Shown here: piece by piece, positions 31,850-43,659 of the stretch | Position numbering within the stretch: the first letter of the stretch is position 1 | Layout: each line of letters begins with the position of its first letter | Assembly: GCA_964007475.1 (NCBI GenBank) | Contig: OZ023273.1 | Coordinates: 79,237,830-79,301,829 of the forward strand | Origin: Hybos culiciformis | Lineage: Eukaryota > Arthropoda > Insecta > Diptera > Hybotidae | DNA: 64,000 nt | Reading direction: 5' to 3' | The notes under the pieces: model-generated | The model's database searches: none | What the model was told of the DNA's origin: nothing | What the model saw: only the letters and a program-made list of their open reading frames with translations | Program-made: the position numbers and the translations under genes

Positions 31850-33003
31850 AAGATCGTTTTAAATTGTGACCTTTTTTTTTCTGTTAAAAGTTTTAATAAT
31901 AATATATTTTAATTATTATATTGTGCGAATTGTGAGAATAAACTAGTGTCCGACGAATTTTATTTGAAAGAAAAAAAAATTAAAAAGGAAAAAAAATTAA
32001 AGAAGAATAAATAAATACAAAATAAATATATAAATAATTAAATTATTAGAAAAATTAATAAATATAATTGAAGCGGTTACCAAATCAATCTTCCTATATT
32101 GTTATGAATTTATTTAATAAAAATTAAGAATTTTAAAATAACAAAAGCTACAATTAAAATTTACGGGGGAAGGTTTAAAAATTTGAAGTTGCATAAATAT
32201 GCGAGTTCTGATAGAATTCCAGAGTTTTATCATAAAAATTTTATAATAAAAGATGGCGAAGGTAGAGGCTAATGAAATAGCTCTACCAGCCGAATTTATT
32301 CTGATGCCGAGTCCACTGCCTGACATCCTGGTTCATAGGCCTGGTCTAAGCTCGTCGATGGGTGGGTACGTGGCAGTCAACACCAGAGGGTTCATAACAA
32401 AGTTTCGGATGTCTTTGATAAAATGAAAAAAAAATATCAAGAGTGGGAAGGTGGAAAAGATAGTAAATTCCGTCCATTTTCCCACCTGACAACTTACAGA
32501 GAGGGATATTTTGAAAACCCCAACCAATTCAAAAAAAAAAAAAAAAAATGTAGCCTAAATGACTACTACGTCATTCTTCGGCTCGTGGCTTCTGCCACCT
32601 ATAGCCGGAACACTAGCATTTCTATCATTTTAAAAGACCTGAAAAATAAACTTCCTTATCTAATCAAAGGCATTATTTTTTTTTCTTAAAATTTTATTAT
32701 AAAAATTAAATACAAAATTAATTTACTTTTTAAAAAAAAATTTTAGATCTTAAATTACATTATTTTTTTTTTTTATTTTAGAAAATTTCTATAATTAATC
32801 AATTTGGTCTTTACATGGTTGATCTATTTTATAAAAAAAATTGTTTTATTTTTGATAATTCAAATTTCAAATTTTGCATTATTTCATGCATAAAGATTAG
32901 TTTTGTATATCACCCATATAATTCAGGTGTATTAATTACTCCTTTTTAAACATATATATAAATTTTCTATTGATCCTTAATAGGAAATATGTATATAAAT
33001 ATA
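31850..33003. other. Spacer with moderately GC-richer patch, not identified
   Basis: 32270-32640 is less AT-rich than its surroundings and holds short frames on both strands (for example CCGTCCATTTTCCCACCTGA at 32470), but no domain is recognisable. It may be the tail of a retroposon. The remainder is A/T runs. Confidence 0.35.
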
Positions 33004-33776
33004 TGTAGTGGCAACACTACAAGTCACTTTCGGCCGTGTCAAGTAAACCTCAGCCAAGCTAACAACGCACAGTCAATAACTGCGCAGTTGTTAACGAAGC
33101 TGGCAGAGTGTTCACTTGACACGCCACACACAAGGAAGGGTGATGTAGTGGCAACACTACAAGTCACTTTCGGCCGTGTCAAGTAAACCTCAGCCAAGCT
33201 AACAACGCACAGTCAATAACTGCGCAGTTGTTAACGAAGCTGGCAGAGTGTTCACTTGACACGCCACACACAAAAAATAATAAAACGTCAGAAAAAGATT
33301 CCTTCTTCTGCATCCGGATTTTGTGAATGACGGAAGTCATAATTTTCAAATAAAAAAATAAAATTTCATTTTAATCCAAAAGGATTTTTATTTTTATAAA
33401 AAATAAATTATAAGAAGCGCAATTAATCAAAAAGTGATTAATAAAAAATAATTAATTTTCGAAAGGAATTATTAATTCCAATTAATAAATAAAACAGAAA
33501 AAACAATTATACGAAAGAAATAATTGTTTCCAAAAATAAGAAAATAATAAATTTATTTTTGTATCATCAAAAATTAAAATTAAGTAAATTTTATAAAGAA
33601 CAAAAACTTAGGTTAATAACCAACCTGTAAAATAAACATTAAGTGTATAAATAAAGATATAATAAACAGTGATTACTGTGAGAAATAAAAAGCCGTGGGA
33701 TTTTTATTTTGCACTTCAGCAAACATTCCGACAATTCAGAAACTTCACAACAACCAACACACACCACGCCCCCACA
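33004..33776 (+). repeat. 5' LTR of gypsy element 1, with 140-bp internal duplication
   Basis: Starts TGTAGTGGCAACACTAC. The first 140 bp, ending in AAGGAAGGGTGA, are repeated in tandem (starts 33004 and 33144). Shared sequence with the 3' LTR runs to at least 33764. By position next to the primer-binding site (TTGGTGACCCCGCC from 33778) the LTR should end near CCCACA, 33776. It differs from the 3' LTR at a few bases and one 13-bp indel (near 33612). Confidence 0.88.
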
Positions 33777-35904
33777 ATTGGTGACCCCGCCTACCAAATA
33801 ATTGGTATCAAGAACATAAGGAAAATCACATTTTTGTCTTTATTTAAATCAGGGATCGTATTTAAGAGTTATATTAATTTTTGAAAATATAAATATAAAT
33901 ATTTATATTTATTTTCTAAAAATAAAAATATATATTTATTTATATATTTATTTTTATATTTTAAAAATAAATATCACCAGAAAAATCTGTTAGAATTAAC
34001 AGAACTGTAATACAAAACAATATTAAAAATTGTTTCAACCACCTTGGTGTCAATATTGAGGACAGGAATAGTTAACATATTAAAATTAAAAACCGCATTT
34101 AACTTTTTATTTCTAAAAATATAAAAATTAATATAAAGGAAAATAAATATATATTTATTTTTCATAAATATTAATTTAAAATTATTCTCTTGAAATAATA
34201 ATTTCGAATTTTTATTTTTGTTCTTAATTTTTAGCCGAAATAAATAGTAAATAAATAAATAAATGTTTATATATATTTTTTATATAATTTTTATATAAAA
34301 GCGACTGAAAAGTGTCATATATATAAAAAATAGTTTCGTAGTTCCATACAGATTTACAAACAAATGCACACAAAAAATTTGTGATTGTGAGTTTTTAATA
34401 GTTTTGAAAATGAAAACGGTTGTAAGTTTTAAAAAGAGAAATACGGGCGCAGAAGTGTAGAAAATTATTAGTGACTTAGGTGAACAATTACTCGTATATA
34501 CATATCAAGAAATTTGAATCGTTTTTTTGGTACTTATTGCATATGCATATTAGAAATTAAAAAGTTTGGTTATTAAATCAGCTGTTCTGTTTGTTTTAAT
34601 TTTGTTTTTAAATTTTAAATGTAAAAAAATTTCTATGGATTTATTGAATTTTCAAAATCGAATTCTACAATCATTATTGGTTTAAATTTAATCAAATAAA
34701 AAAATTTGGTGCCGGAACCAAAACTAAGTTCAATATTTGTTATCAAAATATGAATTACGATCTTAAATTTTATTTTTGACTTCGACAAAACAAAAGGTTT
34801 CATTTTATTGATAATAAAGCTACAGATTTCAGTTTTTCTGTTTGAATCTGCTAAAAATATTTATTTTTAACATTAGAAAATAAATATTTATTTAAAGTTT
34901 TATATTTATTTAAAAAAATAAGTATATATTTTTATAAATATCCGAAAATAAGAGTTATTTTATTTTTCAAATAATAACTACATAGATATTACGATCCCTG
35001 ATTTAAATACAACATTTAAAAATTTTACATTATCAAATAACCTAATAAAAAATTTTAACCTAAAAAAATTTTAATATAAAACACATTTTTTCTAACATAC
35101 ATAAAAAAGAAAAAATTTTCTGCACACAAGTGCAAACAGTAAAAAAAAAGTCAACAAGAGAAAAACAACAAACAGACAAGTAGGAGATCGTAGCAGTACA
35201 CAATATACATCACCTGGTAAAAGAAAAACAACATATCGGTAAGCTGTATAATTTCTAATATTATTATTCATCAAAGTATCGCGCACACCACAACAAGCAG
35301 CAACTACAATCGACTTCAAAAGAATTTTTTTTACATAGCTGTCAAAATTATAAAAAAAAAAAAAATTGTAAAACATAAACATAAAAATTTATTTTTATTT
35401 TTTTATTTTAATATTATCAAAATAATATTTTTGTAAATTATTTCAAAAAATTTTTTAAAATTTAAATTCATATTGTAATATTGAATAAAAATTTTTTTTT
35501 CTTCGCACAATTAAATTTATCTTTGGAATAGAAAAAAAATTTAAAATTTGTTTTTTACCACAAATCAAATTAATTTTTTTCAAATCAAATTTTTATTTTT
35601 TTCGTAAGTAAATTAATACAGAAATTATTTCAAAACAAAATAAATCATTACAACAATATTAAATTATATCAATAAAATTTTGTATACAAAAATCAATACA
35701 TAAAACAAAATTTTTTTAATTTAATTACATACATTACATGTATTTACACATTGCACATATTTTACATATATTATTTTTTTTGCATATATTACATAAATTT
35801 ATGTTGAGCATACAGACCGTGTATTTCAAAACGTAACAAACGCCAAAAAATTTTTTTTTCATTTTAACCAACCCAATTAATATTTTTTTTGTAATAAACA
35901 CCAA

Positions 35905-35942
<38 letters not shown>

Positions 35943-36428
35943 TCTTCATAACAACCGGTTACAAACGACATAAAGTAAATATTGAGATATTTAAACAAAA
36001 TTTTTTTAAATTCTACAAAAATTTTTTTTGATTACTAATAATAACTTTCTATTAAAACCGGATCTATACGTTCAACAAAAATTTATATCTTTTTAATAAA
36101 TTTTAAATAAAATTATTTTAAATACTAAGCAATCATATATCATACAGATACAACAATTAAAAAAAAAAAAAAAAAGAAAACTAATTGTAACAAAAACAAT
36201 TAATAATTCCATTCGATAATTTTTTTTGAATTTTATTTGCTTCGCTACAATTTTGATCAAACTCTATTTAAAAAAAAAAAAAATTTTTTTTTTTCTTCAA
36301 TTATAAAAATTTTATTTTTTTTCGTTCTTCTTCAATAAATAAACAACTTATAAATAATATTTTCTCAAACTAACTCGAAAAAATCTTTTATTTTTCTCAA
36401 AGAACTTTCTTGCACGACACTTTAAAAT
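33777..36428 (+). other. Gypsy 1 leader, AT-rich, with hAT insertion
   Basis: The leader between the primer-binding site and gag is long, 2.65 kb. Of this, 1,151 bp are a later hAT insertion (33850-35000). The rest is extremely AT-rich with long T and A runs and no recognisable gene. Confidence 0.6.
33850..35000. mobile_element. hAT-type element in gypsy leader, exact 8-bp TSD
   Basis: Ends are CAGGGATCGTA inward on both sides. The 8-bp duplication ATTTAAAT is exact (33842-33849 and 35001-35008). The subterminal regions also pair loosely (ATAAATATTTATATTTATTT types). There is no coding sequence, so it is non-autonomous. Insertion came after the gypsy copy. Confidence 0.9.
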
Positions 36429-37486
36429 ATGTTTAATTTTCTCAATACTTCAAAGCGTGAAAATTCTCACGACGCTTCAGAAAATATAAACGCAATAGAA
36501 GATAATGAAGAAGTAATTGTTCACGACGTCCCTCCCAACCTAGAGCAGGAAATTGACATTGCCAATAGTAACATTCCCAGTACTAGTCAAAATACGCAAA
36601 ATTCTCACGCGAATCAAAATCGGAATTCAAATAGTAATATTAATGCTGTAAACATTCGATTGCCACAATTTTGGACTCAAAGAGCCAAAACATGGTTCAT
36701 CCAGTCTGAAGCCCAATTTGCGGCAAACCGAATCACCAACGACATTACCAAATACTCACTGACGTAGCTTCATTACCACCTGAAGCATGCGAATCAGTCA
36801 TCGATATTCTAACCAAACCTCCTCAAACTAATAAATACACTCAACTTAAAAATGCACTGATAGATCGAAATGCACTATCTGACATAAAACGTTTAGAGAC
36901 CTTATTCGATAACCAAAACTCAGGAGATCAAAAACCATCAGAAGTTTTGCGATCCATAGGTCAGCTGGCAGGTAGCGATTCTTTTAGCGAGGAAGTTATA
37001 AAAACCTTATGGCTACGTAAACTCCCTCAGGTAGTAAAAATCGCAATCATTGTTGAAGACAAAACCCTAGAGCAATTAGCTATCATTGCCGACAAAATTT
37101 TTGAAGCTCAACAAACTTCTTCTCTTTTTCAAGTTTCGAATCCAAACTCTGAAGTCGGACATAGACTATCTAGACTTGAAAAAATGATAGAACAAATAGA
37201 CATAAAATTCAAAAATTTTAATAGCTCTAGACAAAACAGAAATCGTTCTAATTCGTCACAACATCAGAGTAGATCAAAATCTCACAACTCTTCAGATTCA
37301 AATACAAATTCGAACTCAAATTCCAATTCAAGTGCAAACCGCAATACAAATTCAAATCAAAATTTGATTAGAGACAGATCTTCTTCAAATTCGAATCCAA
37401 ATCGTGCTTGTTGGTACCATCGTAAATTTGGAAAAGATGCAAAGAAATGCACTTGTGGTAACCCGGACCAACAATCCCCAAACTAG
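36429..37486 (+). pseudogene. Gypsy 1 gag, one frameshift
   Basis: The first part is 36429-36767 (MFNFLNTSKREN... RLPQFWTQRAKTWFIQSEAQ). A one-base indel near 36755 moves it to frame 2, where DVASLPPEACESVIDILTKP... RSIGQLAGSDSFSEEVIKTL... continues to TAG 37484-37486. The front half has Asn/Ser-rich low complexity. The end has CWYHRKFGKDAKKC, the CHCC-type finger seen in CsRN1-like gypsy gags in place of a CCHC knuckle. Gag would coat the RNA genome. Confidence 0.88.
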
Positions 37487-40400
37487 AACGCCAACCTGCT
37501 GTAGCGACCAGCAGTGACGGCGGCACAAACACTTGTCGCTTAATCATCAACGACAAAATTAACAACATAAAATTTCTAATAGATACAGGTGCAGACCTTT
37601 CTGTCATGCCAGCGAAAAACACAAATGTAATTGCAAATAGCTTAGTTCTCTCCGCAGCTAATGGTTCTAACATCAAAACTTTTGGATGCAAAATGCTAAA
37701 ATTAAACTTAGGACTTAGAAGAGACTTTATTCATCAATTCATTATAGCTAGTATAGATAGACCAATATTAGGTGCTGACTTTCTAAACAAATTCGGTCTT
37801 ATAGTTGATATAAAAAACAAAAGGTTAATCGATCCCCTAATTGATCTTAAAGTAAACGCCTTAAGTTTAAATATAGAAACTCCTACACCCAAAATTTTAT
37901 TAGTCGAAAATATTTTTTCTCCAATAATTAAGGAATTTCCATCAATTATAGAAGCTCCTAATTATTTTAAACCAGTTTTGCACAACGTGGTGCATCACAT
38001 CAATACAAATGGTCAACTTCCCGTTTGTCGCGCTCGACGATTAGAAGTTAACCGTCTCAAAGCAGCCAAACAAGAATTTGAACTCATGAACGAACTAGAT
38101 ATCTGCGAACCTTCATCCTCACCTGTTTCGTCACCTCTCCATATGGTGAAGAAAAAGGACAGCCTCGACTGGAGACCATGCGGCGATTACCGTTAACTAA
38201 ATGCAGTTACAATACCAGATCGGTATCCAATCCCACATCTCCAAAATTTCGCTACCAACCTAAATGGATGCAAAATCTTTTCAAAAATCGATTTAGTCCG
38301 TGCATTCCATTTAATACCAGTAGCGAAAGAGGAAATTTTCAAAACGGCAGTGACTACACCGATGGGCTTGTTTGAATTCAAACGCATGCCTTTTGGTCTT
38401 CGCAACGCCGCACAAACATTTCAACGTTTCATCAACAAAGTTTGTAAAGGTTTAGATTTCTCTTTCGTTTACATAGATGACATTTTAGTAGCCTCTAAAG
38501 ATTCAAGTACACACGCGAAACAACTTAGACTATTGTTTTCACGCCTACAAGAGTAGGGCATAACTGTTAACCTAGCTAAATGTGTTTTCGGCGTCGATCA
38601 CTTAAAATTTTTAGGTCACACTGTCACTAAAGATGGCATTTTACCTTCAAAAGATAGAGTTCAAACCATTTTAGATTTTCCAATTCCAAATTCAATCAAA
38701 TCTACACAACGTTTCTTAGGAATGATAAACTTTTACCATCGTTTCATTCCTAACATCGCAACAACAGTCTCACCAATTTATGAACATCTTACTCTTTTTG
38801 GCAAATCAAAATACAAAAAGAAAGATTTCACATGGTCCGATTCACTTAACAAACCTTTTGAAGATTCGAAGAAAGCCTTGGCCAACGCAACGCTATTAGT
38901 TTTTCCTGCTGATAACGCTAAGTTCAGCATCGCCACTGATGCTTCCGAGATAGCAATGGGTGCTGTTCTCCAACAGTACACTTGCGATTCTTGGCAGCCA
39001 TTAGCATTTTTCTCACGCAAGTTTTCACCTGCCGAGAAGAAATATTCTGCTTTTGACCGTGAACTCTTAGCAATTTATGCCGCATTAAAACACTTTCGTT
39101 ATGCCATAGAAGGTAGAAACTTTACGATCTACACAGATCACAAACCACTTCTCAATGCAATTGCCTCTAAAACCGAGCGCAATCCTCGACAAACACGTCA
39201 CTTAGATTTCATTTCACAATTCTCTACTGACATTCAACACATTTCAGGCGCTAGTAATGTAGTTGCCGATAGCCTTTCACGCATTGAAGAAGTTAATTCA
39301 GAAAACATTATTCAATACGAATTACAAAAAATTGCCAAACTACAAGAAGACGACCCCGAACTTAAAAGTTTACTTCAGGAATCCTCTCCTTCTAAAACTA
39401 GAAAATTAGAAAAAATCAATTTACCCGATACCTCAATTTTCTGCGAAACCTCAACAGGCAATTTTCGGCCATACATTCCCTCTTCGCTAAGACGTTCAGT
39501 TTTCCTTCAATTGCACAATATTTCCCATCCAGGAACTCGTGCAACCAGAAAGCTAATAACGGCGCGATATTTCTGGCCTAAAATAAACACTGACATCAAT
39601 CTTTGGACTAAGGCTTGCCAATCTTGCCAACAGTCAAAGATTCACCGTCATACAACTCCAGCTCCAGACAAATTCGACATCCCTTCAGGACGTTTCGAAC
39701 ATATTCACATGGATATCGTAGGTCCTTTTCCCCCGTCTAACAATTTTACCCACATTTTAACTATCGTCGACCGATTCACAAGATGGCCTGAAGCCTATTG
39801 CATGTCAGGCACCACAGCTAAGACTGTAGCAAAAGTTTTTGTCGCAAATTGGGTTTCAAGATTTGGTTGTCCAGCAACATTAACGACAGACCAAGGAGCT
39901 CAATTCGATTCGAAACTTTTTACAGAATTAACTGCGTTGATAGGAGTTCACAGAACCAGAACAACTCCATATCACCCGCAATCAAACGGTCTCGTCGAAA
40001 GATTTCATCGACAACTTAAAGATTGTCTTAAAGCACGTAAAAATTCCCTAAATTGGAGTTTGGAACTCCCAATAGTTCTTTTAGGAATTCGAGCTTCCGT
40101 TAAAGAAGACCTTAAGTGCTCACCAGCCGAAATGGTTTATGGTCAGACAATTCGACTGCCCGGTGAATTTTTCGTCACACCTAATTTAAACAACATAGAT
40201 CATAATAATACCGACACTTTAATAACTAATCTCAGAACTCTGATGCAAGGATTAATTCCAACTCCGACACGAGCAAACAGAGAAATCGAAATTTTCACTC
40301 CAAAAGAACTAGATTCTTGTGAATTTGTATGAGTCAGAAACGATAAGATTAAACCAGCGTTAACTCCAACTTACGACGGACCATACAAAGTCATAAGAAG

Positions 40401-40497
40401 AACTAGAAATACCTTTTTATTACAAATAAAAAACAAACAGGTCATGATTAACATCAATCGCATTAAACCTGCTTTCGGAGTCAATTCAGTCAAATAA
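37483..40497 (+). pseudogene. Gypsy 1 pol polyprotein, three in-frame stops
   Basis: Pol lies in the -1 frame relative to gag and stays in that single frame for 1,005 codons. In order: protease [13 protein letters not shown] (37570-37610); reverse transcriptase with RPCGDYR, FSKIDLVRAFH, MPFGLRNAAQTFQ and catalytic VYIDDIL (38469-38489); RNase H with FSIATDASEIAMGAVLQQY and YTDHKPLL (38930-39160). Next are the integrase H2C2 domain (39510-39640), a core with HMDIVGPF, TTDQGAQFD and NGLVERFH (39705-40010), and a C-terminal GPYKVIRR block. Stops are TAA 38194, TAG 38554 and TGA 40330. Each could be a single-base change. Confidence 0.92.
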
Positions 40498-40818
40498 AAC
40501 ATTGAGAACAGTCAAACATACTATAAAGTAGTCGTACATCATAATTTTTTTTATAATTCAAGCACCCAAAGTAACCACGATACTTTGGTAATAAGAAACA
40601 AACAATTTTTAGTAGTAATTAAACTTCTTAAAAAATTTTTTTTACCTCTTCGTACAATGTAACGGCGATACATTGTTACAAAGATAATTCTCATTAATTT
40701 TTTTAAAATAAATTTTCAATTTACAATTACACACAATATAACCGCGATATATTGTTATAATTATCTAAGTTTAAATTTCACCCAAGTTTCAATTTAACCT
40801 TTTCTCAAGGAAGGGTGA
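40498..40818 (+). other. Gypsy 1 3' untranslated region and polypurine tract
   Basis: AT-rich, with a loose repeat of ACGATACTTTG / GCGATACATTG / GCGATATATTG words. It ends in AAGGAAGGGTGA (40807-40818), the polypurine tract immediately before the 3' LTR. Confidence 0.75.
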
Positions 40819-41564
40819 TGTAGTGGCAACACTACAAGTCACTTTCGGCCGTGTCAAGTAAACCTCAGTCAAGCTAACAACGCACAGTCAATAACTGCGC
40901 AGTTGTTAACGAAGCTGGCAGAGTGTTCACTTGACACGCCACACACAAGGAAGGGTGATGTAGTGGCAACACTACAAGTCACTTTCGGCCGTGTCAAGTA
41001 AACCTCAGCCAAGCTAACAACGCACAGTCAATAACTGCGCAGTTGTTAACGAAGCTGGCAGAGTGTTCACTTGACACGCCACACACAAAAAATAATAAAA
41101 CGTCAGAAAAAGATTCCTTCTTCTGCATCCGGATTTTGTGAATGACGGAAGTCATAATTTTAAAATAAAAAAATTTAATTTCATTTTAATCCAAAAGGAT
41201 TTTTATTTTTATAAAAAATAAATTATAAGAAGCGCAATTAATCAAAAAGTGATTAATAAAAAATAATTAATTTTCGAAAGGAATTATTAATTCCAATTAA
41301 TAAATAAAACAGAAAAAACAATTATACGAAAGAAATAATTGTTTCCAAAAATAAGAAAATAATAAATTTATTTTTGTATCATCAAAAATTAAAATTAAGT
41401 AAATTTTATAAAGAACAAAAACCAACCTGTAAAATAAACATTAAGTGTATAAATAAAGATATAATAAACAGTGATTACTGTGAGAAATAAAAAGCCGTGG
41501 GATTTTTATTTCGCACTTCAGCAAACATTCCGACAATTCAGAAACTTCACAACAACCAACACAC
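40819..41564 (+). repeat. 3' LTR of gypsy element 1
   Basis: Starts TGTAGTGGCAACACTAC, with the same internal 140-bp duplication (second copy from 40959). Homology to the 5' LTR ends after CAACCAACACAC at 41564. The last ~12 bases of the 5' LTR are absent here, so the outer end looks truncated and no clean target duplication was found. Confidence 0.88.
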
Positions 41565-41681
41565 GTGGGGGTTGTATACTTAGGTATTTATATTAATTAC
41601 AAATATTAATTTGTCTTTTTGCATAATCTGCATGAGATATATGAAAAAAAAACAAAAGAGCTGTCATGGGACACCAGTTTG

Positions 41682-43439
41682 GAACGTAGTTCCTTAGCGT
41701 ACATATAAGTAATTTTCATTTTTTATCAATTCAAAATTTTATTAATTTAAAAAGAAACTTTTTTCTACTTTTCCCAGTTTTCTCTAATTTTGCATTTTTT
41801 TCATTTAAAGAAACCTTTTTTAAGGAGCAATTTTAGACTGTTTTTTCGAATTTCGAAGATCTTTTTTGACATCGAAAATTCAAAAAGCTGAAACTAAGAG
41901 TCTGTTCACTTATTAGTGATTATTGAAAAAATTGAAATCGGATTTGATATTCCAGATTTTTTAATTTGTAAACGACACGATTTTACTGCTGTTATTTAAA
42001 AAAAATGAAATAATTTTGTCCTAAAGCCGTTCACAAATTCAATTTTACTTCTTAAAATTCTGCAAAGGGAAATTTTAAATTTCCCATAACAAACTAAATT
42101 TGTAGGTGAATTCAAAAACTAAAATTGTATAGAAAAGAAAAAAGCGGCAAAAATGGGTAAGAAAATTCGGTCGGTCACGTATTATATAATAATACGTTTT
42201 TGATTTCAGTCAGCCAAATATTATTTTATAAGTAGTTGATTTTAGCAGATTATACAGAATGCAGAAAATTACGTCCTCAATTTAGAAATTGTGACTCTCA
42301 GTTTATTAGTTTTCATACAACGTTCAATAAAAAACTATTACTATTTGCCGCGAGAGGGACTGTTTATTTGCCGCGAAAGGGACTGTTTACATTTTATCAA
42401 ATCATATAAAATGCGACGGCGTCGACTCATTATTTAAACTTTAAAAAAATTAACAGGTATCGTTAATATTGACTGTTTTGACAACCCATTTATTTAAATT
42501 TTTTTCACCCATAAGTATGTGCTATTTTTCGCCATTGGGGCACTATTTGAATATTTAACTAAGTATGACTCTTTTGTTTACATTTGTATGTGCCTTTTTT
42601 CGCCATAGGAGTCGCTATTTGGAGATGTAAACAAGTGAATACTTATAAATTTAAATTTTTTGTTTTTGTTGTTTTTGCAACACAAAAAAAAAGAAATATC
42701 ATAAGCCAAAATGGCAAAGTATCGAAATATTTAACGCCGGCAGACGACTTGACTTGCCTTGGTACCGAATAGCGCCTTTAAATTGGCAAAATAATACTGA
42801 CAAAATTATACAAGATTTTTATTAACATTGAAATTAGTATGAAAATCTAAATTTTATTTGAACTATAAAATATTAATTAGTTAATAATAAAAAATTAATA
42901 TTTACTAAATATTTAATTTTATAAATATTTTATAAATTGAAATAAAATTTAAGTTTATCAATTTTCATACAAAGTTCAATAAAAATACAAGAGCCGGCGG
43001 CACGTTTGATAGATGTGAAACATCGGAATTATTTTGTACAGATAATATTGATAGATAACTTTGATAGAATTTTGGATTTTAATTTTATAAATTTCATTGG
43101 ATGTTTACTATTCTTTTTGTTTTATTTCTATTAATTATTAATGCAAACCAAAGAACACAATATTTATTAAAATACCTAAAAAAATATAATAAAATTATAA
43201 TAATTTTTTTTAACTTTTTTTTTTTGTTTATCATGTACCAACAGACACCGACGCGATCATATTTTTGGTGGCTGCGGCTTAGCAGCGATATTTTCAAAAT
43301 TTTTTGGAACTGCATTGGTCGCTCAAAATCTATGATCGCGTCGGAGTGTGTACCGACACTTTCTACTGACACTAAAGTGTTCAAATTTTTAATAAATTTT
43401 TCCATAAGAGCGTAGAATAAGGAACTACGTTCCAAAAAT
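41682..43439. mobile_element. Candidate inverted-repeat element, ~1.76 kb
   Basis: TTTGGAACGTAGTTCCTTA (from 41682) and its exact complement (ending 43439) face each other 1.7 kb apart. The terminal motif is itself almost palindromic (GGAACGTAGTTCC). Inside are a 25-bp tandem repeat around TTTGCCGCGAGAGGGACTG (42352-42390) and an inverted pair CCGACGCGATCATA (near 43247 and 43330). No transposase and no clear target duplication were found, so class is unknown. Confidence 0.5.
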
Positions 43440-43489
43440 TGTTTTATTGTGTTGATTTGGACAGGGGTTTTCTACGTTGTAATATGCAA

Positions 43490-43652
43490 TTTGTCTTTTA
43501 TGTTGATAATCAATAATTTGAATATCGTTCTTAGACGATCAATATTAGGAACATGTCTTTATTTGTTGACAATGAACAATTTGAATATCTTTCTTGGACG
43601 ATTAACATTATGAATTTGTCTTTATTTGTTGACAATCAACAATTTGAATATG
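43490..43652. repeat. ~61-bp tandem repeat
   Basis: Units read TGTCTTTATTTGTTGACAAT, then CAACAATTTGAATAT, then CTTTCTTGGACGAT, occurring about 2.6 times. A further partial copy (TTGTTGACAATCAGCAATTT at 45897) lies 2.2 kb away, suggesting that the DNA between was inserted. Confidence 0.75.
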
Positions 43653-43659
43653 AAAAAAA

